64,000 bases of DNA from Modicisalibacter xianhensis (GTDB taxonomy: Bacteria; Pseudomonadota; Gammaproteobacteria; Pseudomonadales; Halomonadaceae): the NCBI RefSeq assembly GCF_900113605.1, contig NZ_FOPY01000004.1, positions 248,001 through 312,000 of the forward strand, given 5' to 3'. The notes under the pieces were generated by a model, which was given only the letters and a program-made list of their open reading frames with translations, was not told the origin of the DNA and ran no database searches. Made by a program: the position numbers and the translations under genes. Every line of letters begins with the position of its first letter. Within the stretch, counting starts at the first letter, position 1. Shown here piece after piece: positions 44,582-53,332 of the stretch.

Positions 44582-46634
44582 CTTCGATTTTCCCGGCGGC
44601 ATCATGCCGCCTGAACGAAAAACGCTGTCCAACCAGGCGCCGCTGGTCAAAGCGCCTCTGCCCGCTCGAGTCATGCTGCCGCTGACCCAGCATGTCGGCC
44701 AACCCGCCGAACCGGTCGTCAGCGTTGGCCAGACGGTACGCACCGGAGAAATCATTGCCTGTGCCCAAGGCATGATCTCGGCACCGGTGCATGCCAGCAT
44801 CACCGGTACCGTCACGGCCATCGAGGAGCGCGCCGTGCCCCACCCCTCGGCGGCGGTGGGAGAAGCGAAAGCGTTGTGCATTGTCATCGAAGGCAACGGC
44901 CAGGACGATGACTGGCAACGTATGCCGCCGCTGGACTGGCGCAGCGCCAGCGACGAGGCCCTGCTCGAACGCTTGCAGTCGTCCGGCGTGGTCGGCCTCG
45001 GCGGGGCCGGGTTCCCTGCTGCGGTGAAAGCCCAAGTCCGCCAGCGTCACGCCATCGACACCTTGATCGTCAATGCCGCCGAGTGCGAGCCGTACATTAC
45101 TGCCGACGACCTGACGCTGCGCACCTACCCCGGTGATGTCATCGAGGGCGCGCGCATGCTTGCTCGACTCTGCGGCGCCGAGCGCATCCTGATCGGCATC
45201 GAGGACAACAAGCCCGAGGCGGTCGCCGCGCTGCGTCAGGCCTTATCGACCTCGAATGACACCACGCCTGTCGAACTCAAGGTCGTGGCGACGCGCTACC
45301 CGAGTGGCGGCGAGAGCCAGCTAATCCAGAAGCTCACCGGTCGCGAAGTGCCCTCGCGCGGCCTGCCGGCGGATGTTGGCTTGCTATGTCACAATCCGGG
45401 CACGCTGCTGGCTTCGCTGCGGGCAGTCCGCGACGGCGAGCCGATGATCTCGCGGATCGTCACCCTGACTGGCGAGGCGTTGACCCGCCCGGGCAATCTT
45501 GAGGCACGCCTTGGTACGCCCCTGCATGCACTGCTGAGCCTCGCCGGACTGCGCCCGGCGCGGCTGTCACAACTTATCCTGGGCGGGCCGATGATGGGCT
45601 TTACCCTGGATAGCGATGCTTTGCCACTGGTCAAGACTGCCAACTGTCTGATTGCCGGAACCGCCGACGAATTCCCGCCGGCGCCGCCCGAGCAGGCCTG
45701 CATTCGCTGTGGTGCCTGCGAGACGGCCTGCCCGGCCTCGCTGCTGCCCCAGCAGCTGTACTGGTTCAGCAAGAGCCGCGAGCATGACAAGGCCGAGCTG
45801 TTCAATCTGTTCGACTGCATCGAATGTGGTGCCTGCGCCTACGTTTGTCCCAGCCATATTCCACTGGTGCAGTACTATCGCGCTGCCAAGGGCGAGATTC
45901 GCCTGCATGAACGCGAAGCACGCAAGGCCGAGCATGCCCGCCATCGGTTCGAGTTTCGCCAGGCACGCATGGCTCGCGAAGAGGCTGAAAAGGAAGCACG
46001 GCGAAAGGCTCGCCTTCAGCAGGCCAGAGCGTCACGTCCGGCGCCGGAACAACGCAAGGCTGCGGTATCTCCTACTCCCAGCGATACGCCTCAGAGCGAC
46101 AGCCAGGACAGCGCCGCCGAACTCAAGAAGCTGAAAATCGCCCAAGCCGCTGCCAAGGCCGCCGTCAGGAAGGCCGAGAGGGCACTAGCCCGCGCCAGCG
46201 AAGGCGGTCAGGACCCGTCGGCGGATGTTAACGATCTGGAAACCCAGCTGGCCACGGCGCGCGAGAACCTCAAGGCGACCGAGACCCGCCTGGCCGCATT
46301 GCAATCCCGAACGGCACCCGCTGCCACTCAGCCCGCATCGACGACAGCAACGGGACCCGGCGTCCCTGCAAGCCAATCCATGCCTACAGGCACCACTACC
46401 GAAGATACGGCCAAGCAGGTCCGCCAACGCAAGATTGCCGTCGCCTCGGCCCAGGCCGCCTACCGCAAGGCCGAAAAAGCCCTGGAAAGTGCAGCGGCAC
46501 AGAATGACGACGCGACCTTGGCAGCGGCCCGGCAGAAGTTCGAGCGTGCACAAGGCAATCTGGATCGCGCCCGCAAGGCGCTCGAGGAAGCCGAGACCAC
46601 TGCCCACGAACCCAAGGACACCTCGACGCCATGA
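44574..46634 (+). CDS. rnfC: Rnf complex subunit C (NADH/flavin)
   Basis: A 686-residue subunit with an NADH-binding part similar to NuoF ([12 protein letters not shown] near residue 143), a SLBB-like segment and two 4Fe-4S motifs ([20 protein letters not shown] and [21 protein letters not shown]). The last 220 residues are a charged Ala/Lys/Glu tail with loose repeats, a feature of gammaproteobacterial RnfC whose length varies between species. The start ATG at 44574 follows GAGGAG by seven bases. The stop overlaps rnfD in ATGA. Confidence 0.96.
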   Translation: MADFDFPGGIMPPERKTLSNQAPLVKAPLPARVMLPLTQHVGQPAEPVVSVGQTVRTGEIIACAQGMISAPVHASITGTVTAIEERAVPHPSAAVGEAKALCIVIEGNGQDDDWQRMPPLDWRSASDEALLERLQSSGVVGLGGAGFPAAVKAQVRQRHAIDTLIVNAAECEPYITADDLTLRTYPGDVIEGARMLARLCGAERILIGIEDNKPEAVAALRQALSTSNDTTPVELKVVATRYPSGGESQLIQKLTGREVPSRGLPADVGLLCHNPGTLLASLRAVRDGEPMISRIVTLTGEALTRPGNLEARLGTPLHALLSLAGLRPARLSQLILGGPMMGFTLDSDALPLVKTANCLIAGTADEFPPAPPEQACIRCGACETACPASLLPQQLYWFSKSREHDKAELFNLFDCIECGACAYVCPSHIPLVQYYRAAKGEIRLHEREARKAEHARHRFEFRQARMAREEAEKEARRKARLQQARASRPAPEQRKAAVSPTPSDTPQSDSQDSAAELKKLKIAQAAAKAAVRKAERALARASEGGQDPSADVNDLETQLATARENLKATETRLAALQSRTAPAATQPASTTATGPGVPASQSMPTGTTTEDTAKQVRQRKIAVASAQAAYRKAEKALESAAAQNDDATLAAARQKFERAQGNLDRARKALEEAETTAHEPKDTSTP

Positions 46635-47701
46635 GCCTGTTGCACGCCAGTTCGCCGCATACTCACGCCGCGACATCCACCGGACGCATCATGGGCTGGG
46701 TTCTGCTGGCCACGCTACCGGGCATTCTCGTCGCCACCTTCCATTTCGGCTGGGGTGTACTGATCAACGTGCTGTTTGCCGCCGTGGCGGGGGTGATTCT
46801 GGAAGCCGGCGTGCTGCGCCTGCGTCAACGCCCGCTGGGCATGACACTGCGCGACAACAGTGCCCTGGTCACCGGCGTATTGCTTGGCGTCTCACTGCCC
46901 CCGTTCGTCCCCTGGTGGCTGATTCTGGTGGGAATGGTCGCTGCCATCGTCGTTGCCAAGCATCTTTTCGGCGGGCTGGGCCAGAACCCCTTCAATCCGG
47001 CCATGGTCGGCTATGCGCTGCTGCTGATCGCGTTTCCAGTCGACATGACGCAGTGGGCCGCCCCCCTCGGCCTGTTCGGAGCGGACGCCATTGCCCCGGG
47101 CGATGCGCTACGCCATTTCCTGGGGCTGATTGCCCCCACCGATGCCATGACCGGCGCCACCCCACTTGATGCCTTCAAGCACAAGGGCGAGACGCTGCTG
47201 GCCAGTGAGTTCTGGGCTGCCGACCCGTTGCCTCCCGGTACGCTCGACGCCTGGCACGACGTCGCCCTGGCCTGGCTGGCAGGCGGCGCCCTGCTGCTCG
47301 TCAAGCACATCATCACCTGGCATATCCCGGCGAGCCTGCTGGGTAGCCTGACGCTGTTGGCCAGCGTGCTGTACGCCATCGACCCCAGTCATTTCGAGAC
47401 GCCGCTTTTTCACCTCCTAAGCGGGGCAGCTATCTTCGGCGCCTTTTTCATTGCCACCGATCCGGTGAGTGCCGCCACCAGCCGCCGCGGCAAGCTGTGG
47501 TACGGAGCTGGCATCGGCTTGCTGATCATGGTGATTCGCCCGACCGGGGCCTACCCGGATGCCGTGGCCTTTGCCGTACTGCTGATGAATTTCGCCGTAC
47601 CATTTATCGACTATTATACCCAGCCTCGCACCTATGGGCATGCGCAGGCCAACCGCGGCATCAAGGTGCGCCAACTCGATGACGACGAGGAACTGCCGTG
47701 A
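46631..47701 (+). CDS. rnfD: Rnf complex subunit D
   Basis: A 356-residue membrane protein of nine or ten helices, paralogous to NqrB. The covalently bound FMN threonine is in DAMTGATPLDAFKH near residue 177. LRDNSALVTGVLLGVSLPPFVPWW and GLGQNPFNPAMVGYALLL are family segments. It overlaps rnfC by four bases and rnfG in GTGA. Confidence 0.97.
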   Translation: MSLLHASSPHTHAATSTGRIMGWVLLATLPGILVATFHFGWGVLINVLFAAVAGVILEAGVLRLRQRPLGMTLRDNSALVTGVLLGVSLPPFVPWWLILVGMVAAIVVAKHLFGGLGQNPFNPAMVGYALLLIAFPVDMTQWAAPLGLFGADAIAPGDALRHFLGLIAPTDAMTGATPLDAFKHKGETLLASEFWAADPLPPGTLDAWHDVALAWLAGGALLLVKHIITWHIPASLLGSLTLLASVLYAIDPSHFETPLFHLLSGAAIFGAFFIATDPVSAATSRRGKLWYGAGIGLLIMVIRPTGAYPDAVAFAVLLMNFAVPFIDYYTQPRTYGHAQANRGIKVRQLDDDEELP

Positions 47702-48339
47702 GCGAACTGACACGAAGCATTCGGCGCGGCGCCGTGGGGCTCGGCCTGTTCGCCATGGTAACGGCGGGTGTGGTGGGCGTGACGCATTCGCTGACTGCCG
47801 GGCGGATTCATGACAACCGGCTCGCCAGTCAGTATCAGGCGCTCGGCCAGGTGATGCCGGCCGAACTGCATGACAACGGCCTGCTCGATGGCGCCGTCAC
47901 GCTGCCTGGTGCAGAGGCCCTAGGCCAGCCGGGCCCCTTCACCGCCTGGCGAGCCCGGCGCGAAGGACAGGTCAGCGCAGTGATTCTCCCGGTCGTGGCC
48001 CCTAATGGCTACAGTGGTGACATTGCCCTGCTGGTCGGCATCGCCGCCGATGGTACGTTGACCGGGGTACGTGTGCTGTCCCACCGCGAGACCCCGGGCC
48101 TGGGTGACAAGATCGAAGCCCGCAAGGCCGACTGGATCGAACAGTTCAACGGGCTGTCACTGAACAATCCGCCGACGGGCGAATGGGCCGTTCGGCCCGA
48201 TGGCGGCACGTTCGATACCTTTACCGGTGCGACGATCACGCCGCGTGCCGTGGTTGGTGCCGTGCGGCGTAGCCTGGAATACTTCGCGGCCAACCGCGCC
48301 ATGCTGCTGGACCGCGCCGAAGGAGACACCTCGCCATGA
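47698..48339 (+). CDS. rnfG: Rnf complex subunit G
   Basis: A 213-residue protein with one N-terminal helix (about 10-32) and a periplasmic FMN-binding domain. The FMN threonine lies in [12 protein letters not shown] near residue 179, the S/T-G-A-T motif. [11 protein letters not shown] is also typical. The start is GTG at 47698, set by the four-base overlap with rnfD; it overlaps rnfE in ATGA. Confidence 0.96.
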   Translation: MSELTRSIRRGAVGLGLFAMVTAGVVGVTHSLTAGRIHDNRLASQYQALGQVMPAELHDNGLLDGAVTLPGAEALGQPGPFTAWRARREGQVSAVILPVVAPNGYSGDIALLVGIAADGTLTGVRVLSHRETPGLGDKIEARKADWIEQFNGLSLNNPPTGEWAVRPDGGTFDTFTGATITPRAVVGAVRRSLEYFAANRAMLLDRAEGDTSP

Positions 48340-49034
48340 GCCAGTTCAACGAACTCACCCGAAACGGCCTGTGGAGCAACAATCCCGCGCTGGTCCAGTT
48401 GCTCGGGCTGTGCCCGCTGCTGGCAGTGACCAGTACCGTGGTCAACGCGCTCGGCCTGGGCCTGGCCACGCTGCTGGTAATGGTGGGTGCCAACGTCTCG
48501 GTCTCGTTGATTCGTCATCATGTCCCGGCCAGCGTTCGCCTGCCCGCCTTCGTGATGATCATTGCCGCCTTCGTGACCTGTGCCGAACTGCTGATGCAGG
48601 CGTACACGTTCCGTCTCTATCAGATCCTCGGCATCTTCATCCCGCTGATCGTCACCAACTGCGCCATTCTCGGCCGGGCCGATGCGTTTGCCGCCAAGAA
48701 CCCCTTGCTGCCCGCCGCAACCGACGGGCTGATGATGGGCCTGGGCTTTGCCGCTGTGCTGGTAGTACTCGGCGCGGTGCGGGAGCTGTTCGGCCAGGGC
48801 ACGCTTTTCGCTGGCATGGACCTGCTGCTGGGCCCCGTCGCCACCGACTGGCAGGTCACCGTCTTTGCTGACTACAGCTTCCTGTTTCTGGTCCTGCCCC
48901 CGGGGGCGTTCTTTGCCACGGGGCTACTGATCGCTGCCAAGAATGTCATCGACGATCGACTGGAGCGCCGGCGCCAACAGGCCACACAGCCGAAGGAAAG
49001 CCGTCGGGTACGGGTGACAGGCATCATACGCTGA
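48336..49034 (+). CDS. rnfE: Rnf complex subunit E
   Basis: A 232-residue protein of six helices, homologous to RnfA. The paired iron-sulfur cysteines are in [10 protein letters not shown] and IVTNCAILG. The C-terminus (about 25 residues) is basic and Gln-rich. It is the last rnf gene; nth follows after 48 bp, the usual rsx-nth order of gammaproteobacteria. Confidence 0.96.
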   Translation: MSQFNELTRNGLWSNNPALVQLLGLCPLLAVTSTVVNALGLGLATLLVMVGANVSVSLIRHHVPASVRLPAFVMIIAAFVTCAELLMQAYTFRLYQILGIFIPLIVTNCAILGRADAFAAKNPLLPAATDGLMMGLGFAAVLVVLGAVRELFGQGTLFAGMDLLLGPVATDWQVTVFADYSFLFLVLPPGAFFATGLLIAAKNVIDDRLERRRQQATQPKESRRVRVTGIIR

Positions 49035-49042
49035 CGACGATT

Positions 49043-49051
49043 TGTTACACT
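49043..49051 (+). promoter_or_regulatory. Possible extended -10 for nth
   Basis: TGTTACACT fits TG-n-TANNNT in the 48-bp gap between rnfE and nth. This would allow nth to be expressed apart from the rnf operon. Weak evidence. Confidence 0.3.
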
Positions 49052-49082
49052 TTCGCTTTCGATCCAGACGCATGAGCCCCGG

Positions 49083-49721
49083 ATGAACGCCCAGAAACGC
49101 CACGATATCTTTGTCCGTCTGCGCGAGCACAACCCTACGCCCACGACCGAACTCAACTGGACGACGCCCTTCGAACTGCTGGCGGCGGTGCTGCTTTCCG
49201 CCCAGGCCACTGATGTCGGGGTCAACAAGGCGACGGCTCGCTTGTTTCCGGTCGCCAACACGCCGCAGGCCATCATTGACCTGGGCATTGACGGCTTGAA
49301 GGAGCACATCAAGACCATCGGCCTGTACAACACCAAGGCCGAAAACCTGATGAAGACCTGCCGCATCCTGGTCGAAGCGTACGCTGGCAAGATTCCCAAG
49401 ACGCGACAAGGACTGGAGGCCCTGCCGGGCGTAGGCCGCAAGACCGCCAACGTGATACTCAACACGGCGTTCGGCGAGCCCACCATTGCCGTGGACACAC
49501 ACATATTCCGGGTTTCCAACCGCACACGCATCGCCACCGGCAAGAACGTCAACGAGGTCGAGCAGAAACTGCTGCGACATGTCCCGCGGGAATTCCGCCA
49601 GGATGCTCATCACTGGCTGATCCTGCATGGCCGTTACACGTGCGTGGCGCGCAAGCCCCGCTGCGGCAGCTGCGTGATCGAGGACCTGTGCGAATATCCC
49701 GACAAGACCGAACTCTACTGA
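49083..49721 (+). CDS. nth: Endonuclease III
   Basis: A 212-residue base-excision glycosylase and AP lyase for oxidised pyrimidines, the length of E. coli Nth (211). The helix-hairpin-helix is LPGVGRKTANVIL with the catalytic Lys, and the Asp follows in AVDTHIFRVSNR. The [4Fe-4S] ligands are spaced Cys-x6-Cys-x2-Cys-x5-Cys in CVARKPRCGSCVIEDLC, as required. It sits at the end of the rnf operon. Confidence 0.98.
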   Translation: MNAQKRHDIFVRLREHNPTPTTELNWTTPFELLAAVLLSAQATDVGVNKATARLFPVANTPQAIIDLGIDGLKEHIKTIGLYNTKAENLMKTCRILVEAYAGKIPKTRQGLEALPGVGRKTANVILNTAFGEPTIAVDTHIFRVSNRTRIATGKNVNEVEQKLLRHVPREFRQDAHHWLILHGRYTCVARKPRCGSCVIEDLCEYPDKTELY

Positions 49722-49825
49722 ACGGGACGCTTCCCCGGTTTGCGAAACGCAGCGTCTGGGTTACCTTCTGAAGATCAGCCAGCATGCGCTGGCATACTGT
49801 GTGACCAGTCACCGGGCCACGACGC

Positions 49826-50587
49826 ATGCTGCTTACTATCCTGAAATACTTTTTCCTTCCTCCGTTGGCCAATGCCCTGCTGATCCTGGCCGGCTTGGGA
49901 CTCTGGAAGCGCCATCGCCGCTGGGGCCTATCCCTGGTCACACTGGGTCTGGCCACACTGCTCATTCTCGCGACCCCATGGGCCAGCTATTTGCTGCGCT
50001 GGAGCCTGGAGCCCTACGACCCACCGACACCTGCCCAACTGGAAGAGGCCCAGGCGATCGTCGTGCTCGGCGGCGGACGCGACTACGGCGCACCGGAATT
50101 CGGCTGGGGAGATGCGCCAGCCAATGCCACATGGCGGCGCCTGGCCTATGCCGCCTGGCTGACACGACAGTCCGGCCTGCCCCTGCTGGTCTCGGGTGGC
50201 CGCGTGCATGGCGAGACCACGGCCGAAGCCACCCTGATGGCCCAGGCACTGGAAGAAGTGTTCGGCCTGAAGGCGCGCTGGCAAGAGAGCCGTAGCCGCA
50301 CGACGGCCGAGAATGCAGCCTTCAGCGCCGCCATCCTCAAGCGCGAGGATATTCGTACTGTACTGCTGGTCTCCCAGGCCTGGCACTTGCCTCGTGCCGT
50401 GCCCGAGTTCATCCACGCCGGCATGGTAGTGATTCCCGCGCCGACCGAGTTCGCCAGCCAGCCACCACCAGGGCTCATTGCCTGGGTACCCCGCGCCTAT
50501 CACCTGCATCACAGCACCCAGGCGCTGCACGAGTGGCTGGGCCGGGCTTTTTACCTGCTGCGTTCGCGACTGGTGCCGGGTTACTGA
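49826..50587 (+). CDS. YdcF/ElyC-type DUF218 membrane protein
   Basis: A 253-residue protein with two N-terminal helices (residues 5-55) and a DUF218 domain. AIVVLGGGRDYGAPEF starts the Rossmann-like core, VSGGRVHGETTAEATLM follows, then ESRSRTTAENAAFSA and VSQAWHLPRAV. E. coli ElyC of this family affects peptidoglycan and undecaprenyl-phosphate metabolism; the exact reaction is unclear. It is alone, with 95 bp before the response-regulator gene. Confidence 0.9.
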   Translation: MLLTILKYFFLPPLANALLILAGLGLWKRHRRWGLSLVTLGLATLLILATPWASYLLRWSLEPYDPPTPAQLEEAQAIVVLGGGRDYGAPEFGWGDAPANATWRRLAYAAWLTRQSGLPLLVSGGRVHGETTAEATLMAQALEEVFGLKARWQESRSRTTAENAAFSAAILKREDIRTVLLVSQAWHLPRAVPEFIHAGMVVIPAPTEFASQPPPGLIAWVPRAYHLHHSTQALHEWLGRAFYLLRSRLVPGY

Positions 50588-50682
50588 GCGAAACTGTAAA
50601 TACGGGATTCTTGACTCGGCTTCGCCATACCCTGACGACACGGAGCTAGACTCAAGGAAATGGCTGTTGGCGAGGCACAGGC

Positions 50683-51054
50683 ATGGCACGCATTCTGATT
50701 GTCGATGACGAACCCAACATCGTCCTCTCGCTGGAATACCTCATGCAACGCAGCGGCTTCGAGGTCGACACTGCCAACGATGGCAGCCAGGCATTGCAAG
50801 CCCTGCAAACCCAACCGCCCGACCTGGTCCTGCTCGACATCAGCTTGCCTGACATCAGCGGCTTCGACGTTCTTCGGCAGTTGCGCCAGACATCTTCCAT
50901 GCGCACCTTGCCGGTCATCATGCTGACTGCGCACGGTCGTGAAGTCGAGCGCGAAAAGGGCCTGGCGCTGGGCGCGGACGATTACGTGACCAAGCCCTTC
51001 TCCACCCAGGAACTGGTTGCCAAGGTCCAGGCGTTGCTCGATGAGGTGCGTTGA
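50683..51054 (+). CDS. Stand-alone receiver (CheY-like response regulator)
   Basis: A 123-residue receiver with no output domain. Key residues are present: the acidic pair Asp8-Asp9 (VDDEPN), phosphoacceptor Asp52 (LLDISLPD), Thr82 (MLTAHG) and Lys104 (VTKPF). It begins a tight operon with the exonuclease-fused kinase-like protein, a small membrane protein and a symporter-kinase hybrid. The hybrid kinase three genes downstream is the obvious phosphodonor. Lacking a DNA-binding domain, the receiver must act by protein contact, perhaps on the neighbouring exonuclease protein. Confidence 0.93.
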   Translation: MARILIVDDEPNIVLSLEYLMQRSGFEVDTANDGSQALQALQTQPPDLVLLDISLPDISGFDVLRQLRQTSSMRTLPVIMLTAHGREVEREKGLALGADDYVTKPFSTQELVAKVQALLDEVR

Positions 51055-51056
51055 TC

Positions 51057-53081
51057 ATGCCACACCAGCGACGCCTGCTAGGACTATGGATGCTGGCCTG
51101 TGGCGCCCTGCTCTTTGGCGGTGCCTTTCTTGCCTTGTGGCTGGACGCGCGGCTGACGCCAGACACCCTGGCCCGGGCCTGGCTCTGGCTGGTCGCCCTC
51201 GCTCCCGGTACTTTCGGCGTGGCGCTGGGCTGGTGGCTGAGCCATTACCTGCTTACCCCGCTACGGCACCTTCGTGTGCAATTGTCACGGCTCGTGGCCA
51301 ACCCACAAGCCCAGGAAGCCTATTTGCCCGAAGGCTGGCTTCGTGACATGGATGGCGATCTGCAGCGCCTCCGCGACGGCTGGCGCCAGGATCGCGAAGC
51401 ACTCGCCACGGCTCATGCCGACGGAGCGCGCAACGCCGCCCGCATTCGCCAGGAACTCGAGACGCTGGTGCAATCGCTGCAGGTACCCCTGATCCTCTGC
51501 GATGGCCATCGGCGGATCCTGCTGTTCAACCATGCGGCCGAGCAACTTTTCAAGGAGGCGGCGACACCCTTGGGCCTGGGCCGTCAGTTGCAGACGGTAT
51601 TTTCCGCCCCCAGCCTACACTACGCCTGGAGAGTCCTGTCGTCGACCCACGAACAGCACGAGGTGCTGGTACCCCTCGGCAACCGCTGGTTACGCGTCAC
51701 CCTGCGCCGGGTCGAGTCCCGACATGGCGAGGTACTCATGACATTGCAGGACGCCACAGCAAGCTGGTTGCGGGAAGTGAAAGATTATAGCGACCTGCAT
51801 GGTGTTCTCGGCACCCTGCGTACCCATTGTGCCAATCTGCAAACGGGCCTGGCCGCGCTTGAGCAAGCCACAGCCGATAGGGCGATACGGCACCGGCTCG
51901 AACAGGCGACTCGTCGAGACGCCGAGACCATCGGCAAGGAAGTCTCACGCCTTGGTGAGCTCATGGAACACCTGACGGCCCAGAGCGAACGGCTGGGCCC
52001 GATCTGGTCGAACGATTTCTGGCATTCGCTGGCCGCTCGGCTTGGCGACCGACCTGCCCTGGTCCCGATCGGCCTGCCAGCCTGGTTCCAGGGTGACGTT
52101 CCTGCCCTATTGCCAATGATTCAAGCCCTTTGCGAGAACTTGGCCGACTTCGCCGATACGTCGGCTTTGGAAGCGGAAGCCTGCCTGGGCAACCGGCGCG
52201 TCTACCTGGACCTGATCTGGCGCGGCCAACCTCTATCTCAGGGAACCTTGGCGACGTGGTGCGAAACATCGCTGGAAGAACTGCCCCTGGCCCCGCGGAT
52301 CGGCGATCTCCTGCGCCAGCATGACAGCGACTTGTGGAGCCTGGCGGATGCCGACGGACTTCACGCCCGACTTCGCTTGCCGTTGCAGGCCATCCCCCGG
52401 GTCGGCTCCCCGTCGCCACCACCTCCGCCACGGCCCGAGTTCCATGACTTCGACATTGCGAATTTACCCGATCCCACGCAGACACTGGCCCATCGAGCCC
52501 TTCACCAGCTGGAACTCGTCGTCTTCGACACCGAGACGACCGGACTGGAACTGGCCAATGGCGATACCGTGGTCAGCCTCGGCGCCTGCCGTGTGGTCAA
52601 CGGGCGACTGCTGGCGGACGATTGCTACGACCAGTGCGTGGACCCGCAGCGCCCGATACCGGCACAAAGCACCCGCTTTCATGGACTGACGGACGATGAT
52701 GTGCGTGGCGCGCCGACACTGCGCCAGGTGCTGCCCCGCTTTCGCGACTACGTCGGCGATGCGGTACTCCTGGCCCATAATGCCGCCTTCGATATGCAGG
52801 CGATCCATCCCCTGGGAAGCTCCGTGCGCTTCGACAACCCGGTCCTCGATACGCTGCTGCTTTCCCGCGCCCTGGACACCACGCTGGATGATCACGATCT
52901 GGACGCACTGGTCGAGCGCTATGCCCTGACGATACCTCCCGGCGCGCGTCACACGGCTCTCGGTGATGCCCGAGTCACGGCAGTCCTCTGGCTGGGCATG
53001 CTGCCGCGCCTCGAGGCACGCGGCATTGTCACCCTCGGTGATGCACTCAAGTTCCAGAAGCGCAGTGGAGTCAACGCATGA
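51057..53081 (+). CDS. Membrane protein: degenerate histidine-kinase body fused to DEDDh exonuclease
   Basis: A 674-residue protein. Two helices (about 8-30 and 40-65) are followed by a HAMP-like linker, a PAS-like domain (about 140-240, PLILCDGHRRILLFNHAAEQLF) and a long helical pair (245-305) placed like a DHp domain but without an H-E-x-x-T/P site. A kinase ATPase-like part (310-450) keeps a trace of the N-box (ALCENLADFA) but not the glycine boxes. After a Pro-rich linker (PSPPPPPRPEF) comes a DnaQ-type 3'-5' exonuclease (485-665) with all ligands: Asp491 and Glu493 (FDTETTGL), Asp579 (AHNAAFD), His632 and Asp637 (HTALGD). ATG 51057 is used; TTG 51051 would overlap the receiver stop. Confidence 0.85.
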   Translation: MPHQRRLLGLWMLACGALLFGGAFLALWLDARLTPDTLARAWLWLVALAPGTFGVALGWWLSHYLLTPLRHLRVQLSRLVANPQAQEAYLPEGWLRDMDGDLQRLRDGWRQDREALATAHADGARNAARIRQELETLVQSLQVPLILCDGHRRILLFNHAAEQLFKEAATPLGLGRQLQTVFSAPSLHYAWRVLSSTHEQHEVLVPLGNRWLRVTLRRVESRHGEVLMTLQDATASWLREVKDYSDLHGVLGTLRTHCANLQTGLAALEQATADRAIRHRLEQATRRDAETIGKEVSRLGELMEHLTAQSERLGPIWSNDFWHSLAARLGDRPALVPIGLPAWFQGDVPALLPMIQALCENLADFADTSALEAEACLGNRRVYLDLIWRGQPLSQGTLATWCETSLEELPLAPRIGDLLRQHDSDLWSLADADGLHARLRLPLQAIPRVGSPSPPPPPRPEFHDFDIANLPDPTQTLAHRALHQLELVVFDTETTGLELANGDTVVSLGACRVVNGRLLADDCYDQCVDPQRPIPAQSTRFHGLTDDDVRGAPTLRQVLPRFRDYVGDAVLLAHNAAFDMQAIHPLGSSVRFDNPVLDTLLLSRALDTTLDDHDLDALVERYALTIPPGARHTALGDARVTAVLWLGMLPRLEARGIVTLGDALKFQKRSGVNA

Positions 53082-53332
53082 GCGGCCGCCGTCACACTGC
53101 CAGGCGAATCGCCCTCGCCATATTGGCCCTACTGCTCTTCAGCCCGCCCGTGATCGGTCTGTTCGATATTCCCTCTGCGATCACAGGTCTATCCTGGCTT
53201 CCCCTTTATCTTTTCTGCGCCTGGGGCGGCATCATAGCCTTGACCGCCTGGCTTCAATCCCGCGAATCCGTGCTGCAGGAGATGCCGAGCCTTACTGAAA
53301 CACGGTCGGACGACGCTCGGCATGAGAAGTAA
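53078..53332 (+). CDS. Small two-helix membrane protein
   Basis: An 84-residue protein with two helices (about 11-31 and 37-60) and a charged C-terminal tail. It overlaps the exonuclease gene by four bases (ATGA) and the symporter-kinase gene by eleven. Small membrane subunits commonly accompany sodium:solute symporters (for example DUF4212 and DUF485 proteins); this could be such a partner, though I do not recognise its motif (FDIPSAITGLSWLPLYLF). Confidence 0.75.
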   Translation: MSGRRHTARRIALAILALLLFSPPVIGLFDIPSAITGLSWLPLYLFCAWGGIIALTAWLQSRESVLQEMPSLTETRSDDARHEK

